Under the pieces are notes generated by a model, which worked only from the letters and a program-made list of their open reading frames with translations, had not been told where the DNA came from and did no database searches. A stretch of DNA of 5,044 nt from the NCBI GenBank assembly GCA_019414465.1, contig DXLY01000117.1:1-5044 (forward strand), read 5' to 3'. Shown here piece after piece: positions 4,193-5,044 of the stretch (the first letter of the stretch is position 1; every line of letters starts with the position of its first letter). The stretch is from Collinsella sp. Lineage in GTDB: Bacteria; Actinomycetota; Coriobacteriia; Coriobacteriales; Coriobacteriaceae. The position numbers and the translations under genes were made by a program.

Positions 4193-5044
4193 ATGTCCGA
4201 GAACGAAGAGATTATGAACGAGACCGAGAACGAGACCATGGCTGCCGAGGTTGAGGCAGTCGAGACCGTGGAGACCGAAGCTGCCGAGGTTGAGGCTGCT
4301 GACGAGGTTTCCGCCGAGGAGGAGGCCGAGGTTGTCGAGGCCGCCGTTGATTACGATGACGAAGAGCTGATGGACAAGATGCAGAAGGCCGCCCGCCTGC
4401 TGCGTAGCCGTCGCTTTGCTATTTCCAAGGAGGAGGAGGCCAAGGCCGAGCGCATGGCGAACATCGAGCGCGCCATCAAGCTTCTTGACCTCAAGCCCAA
4501 GATGGAGCAGAAGGAAATGTCCGACCTGCTGGGCATGCGCCTTCGTGAGCTCGATGGCCTGATGGCCGAGGCCGAGGCTGCCGATCTGGTCGGCCGCATC
4601 GACGACGCCGAGGGCGATATGCGCAAGATCGTTGTATTCGCTGCCGAGGATGCCGCTGAGGGCCTGGTCGAGCTTGCCAACAAGAAGGAGAAGCTCCTGC
4701 CCGAGCTTTCTTACGAGGAGGCCACCGAGCTGATGGCCGCTCTCGATAAGGTTATCGCTCCGCTCGTCGCCATGGGCCTGGACGAGGATCGCGGTCCTCG
4801 CGGCGGCCGTGACGACCGTGGTGGCCGTGGCGGCGACCGTGGCGGCCGCGGCGGCTTTGGCGATCGTGGTGGCCGTGGTGGCGACCGCGGCGGTCGCGGT
4901 GGCGATCGCGGCGGCCGTGGCGGCTTTGGTGACCGTGGCGGCGACCGTGGCGGTCGCGGCGGCTTTGGCGGCAACCGTGGTGGCTATGGCGATCGCGGTG
5001 GCAACCGTGGCGGCTTTGGCGGCAACCGTGGTAACGACCGCGGC
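4193..5044 (+). CDS. Acidic / winged-helix / RGG-box protein (3' end cut by window)
   Basis: The frame is open for 284 codons to the window's edge with no stop, so the product is longer. AGAAGGAG (4181-4188) stands four bases before ATG 4193. Residues 1-60 are very acidic, rich in Glu, Ala and Val, and probably disordered. Residues 61-90 are basic and helical. Residues 91-150 resemble a MarR-type winged helix: a first helix ending in LLDLKP, a QKEMSDLLGMRLRELDGLM helix-turn-helix, then EAADLVGRIDDAEGDMRKIVVF like a wing. Residues 151-199 are helical, possibly a dimer contact. From residue 200 the chain is an RGG box with 17 RGG triplets and scattered Phe/Tyr (FGDRGG, FGGNRGG), a pattern that in other proteins binds RNA and drives condensation. 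I do not recognise a named family. A nucleic-acid-binding role is inferred, and binding of RNA rather than DNA is open. Confidence 0.88.
   Translation, partial: MSENEEIMNETENETMAAEVEAVETVETEAAEVEAADEVSAEEEAEVVEAAVDYDDEELMDKMQKAARLLRSRRFAISKEEEAKAERMANIERAIKLLDLKPKMEQKEMSDLLGMRLRELDGLMAEAEAADLVGRIDDAEGDMRKIVVFAAEDAAEGLVELANKKEKLLPELSYEEATELMAALDKVIAPLVAMGLDEDRGPRGGRDDRGGRGGDRGGRGGFGDRGGRGGDRGGRGGDRGGRGGFGDRGGDRGGRGGFGGNRGGYGDRGGNRGGFGGNRGNDRG
4241..4296 (+). repeat. 17-base direct repeat in the acidic N-terminal coding region
   Basis: GCTGCCGAGGTTGAGGC occurs at 4241-4257 and again at 4280-4296, 39 bases apart and in frame. Both copies encode AAEVEA. The acidic segment probably grew by a small internal duplication. 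Confidence 0.7.
4790..5044 (+). repeat. Coding minisatellite for the RGG box
   Basis: Imperfect units built on CGTGGCGGC, often joined with GAC, TTTGGC or AAC codons, fill this stretch to the window's edge. The units differ mainly at third codon positions (CGT/CGC, GGC/GGT), while the Arg-Gly-Gly pattern is kept almost throughout. The repeat makes the region a likely place for length change and for assembly error. Confidence 0.9.

Noticed and set aside
4711..4974. Minus-strand Pro/Arg-rich frame opposite the RGG box
   Set aside because: It is the direct antisense reading of the GGC-rich repeat and has no independent signals.

Overview
The window looks like chromosomal DNA from a moderately GC-rich gut actinobacterium of the class Coriobacteriia, with Collinsella or a close relative as the best guess. 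This rests on codon choice, strong AAGGAG-type ribosome binding sites and protein flavour. It is an inference, because no marker gene is present.

Layout from left to right. Positions 2-250 hold the C-terminal end of a LysR-type regulator. Next is a 162-base gap with a candidate -10 box and four copies of an ATTGAAC half-site, two of them forming a perfect 20-base palindrome. Positions 413-1933 encode an unusual fusion: an N-terminal XRE/Cro-type helix-turn-helix, a Pro-rich linker, and a complete AlaA-type alanine/glutamate aminotransferase. The linker region carries a second strong ribosome binding site and an in-frame ATG (716). That start would yield a free 405-residue aminotransferase, so one gene may make two proteins. 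A perfect 14-bp terminator hairpin (1958-1993) separates this gene from the convergent gene.

Positions 2009-2419 (minus strand) encode a short 136-residue peptide deformylase of the variant type in which the motif-1 Gln is replaced by Met. Divergent from it, positions 2625-4040 encode a 14-segment DHA2-family major facilitator drug exporter. Its leader (about 2519-2620) can form mutually exclusive hairpins, one arrangement of which masks the ribosome binding site, so it resembles a translational attenuator.

From 4193 to the window's end runs an open frame, cut by the edge, for a protein with an acidic N-terminus, a MarR-like winged-helix centre and a long RGG-box tail (17 RGG triplets seen). 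Four small hairpins stand in its leader, two of them with GAGA tetraloops.

The genes do not form one obvious pathway. The most notable items are the regulator-enzyme fusion with its own likely operator array and internal start, the switch-like leader of the exporter, and the RGG-tailed winged-helix protein.
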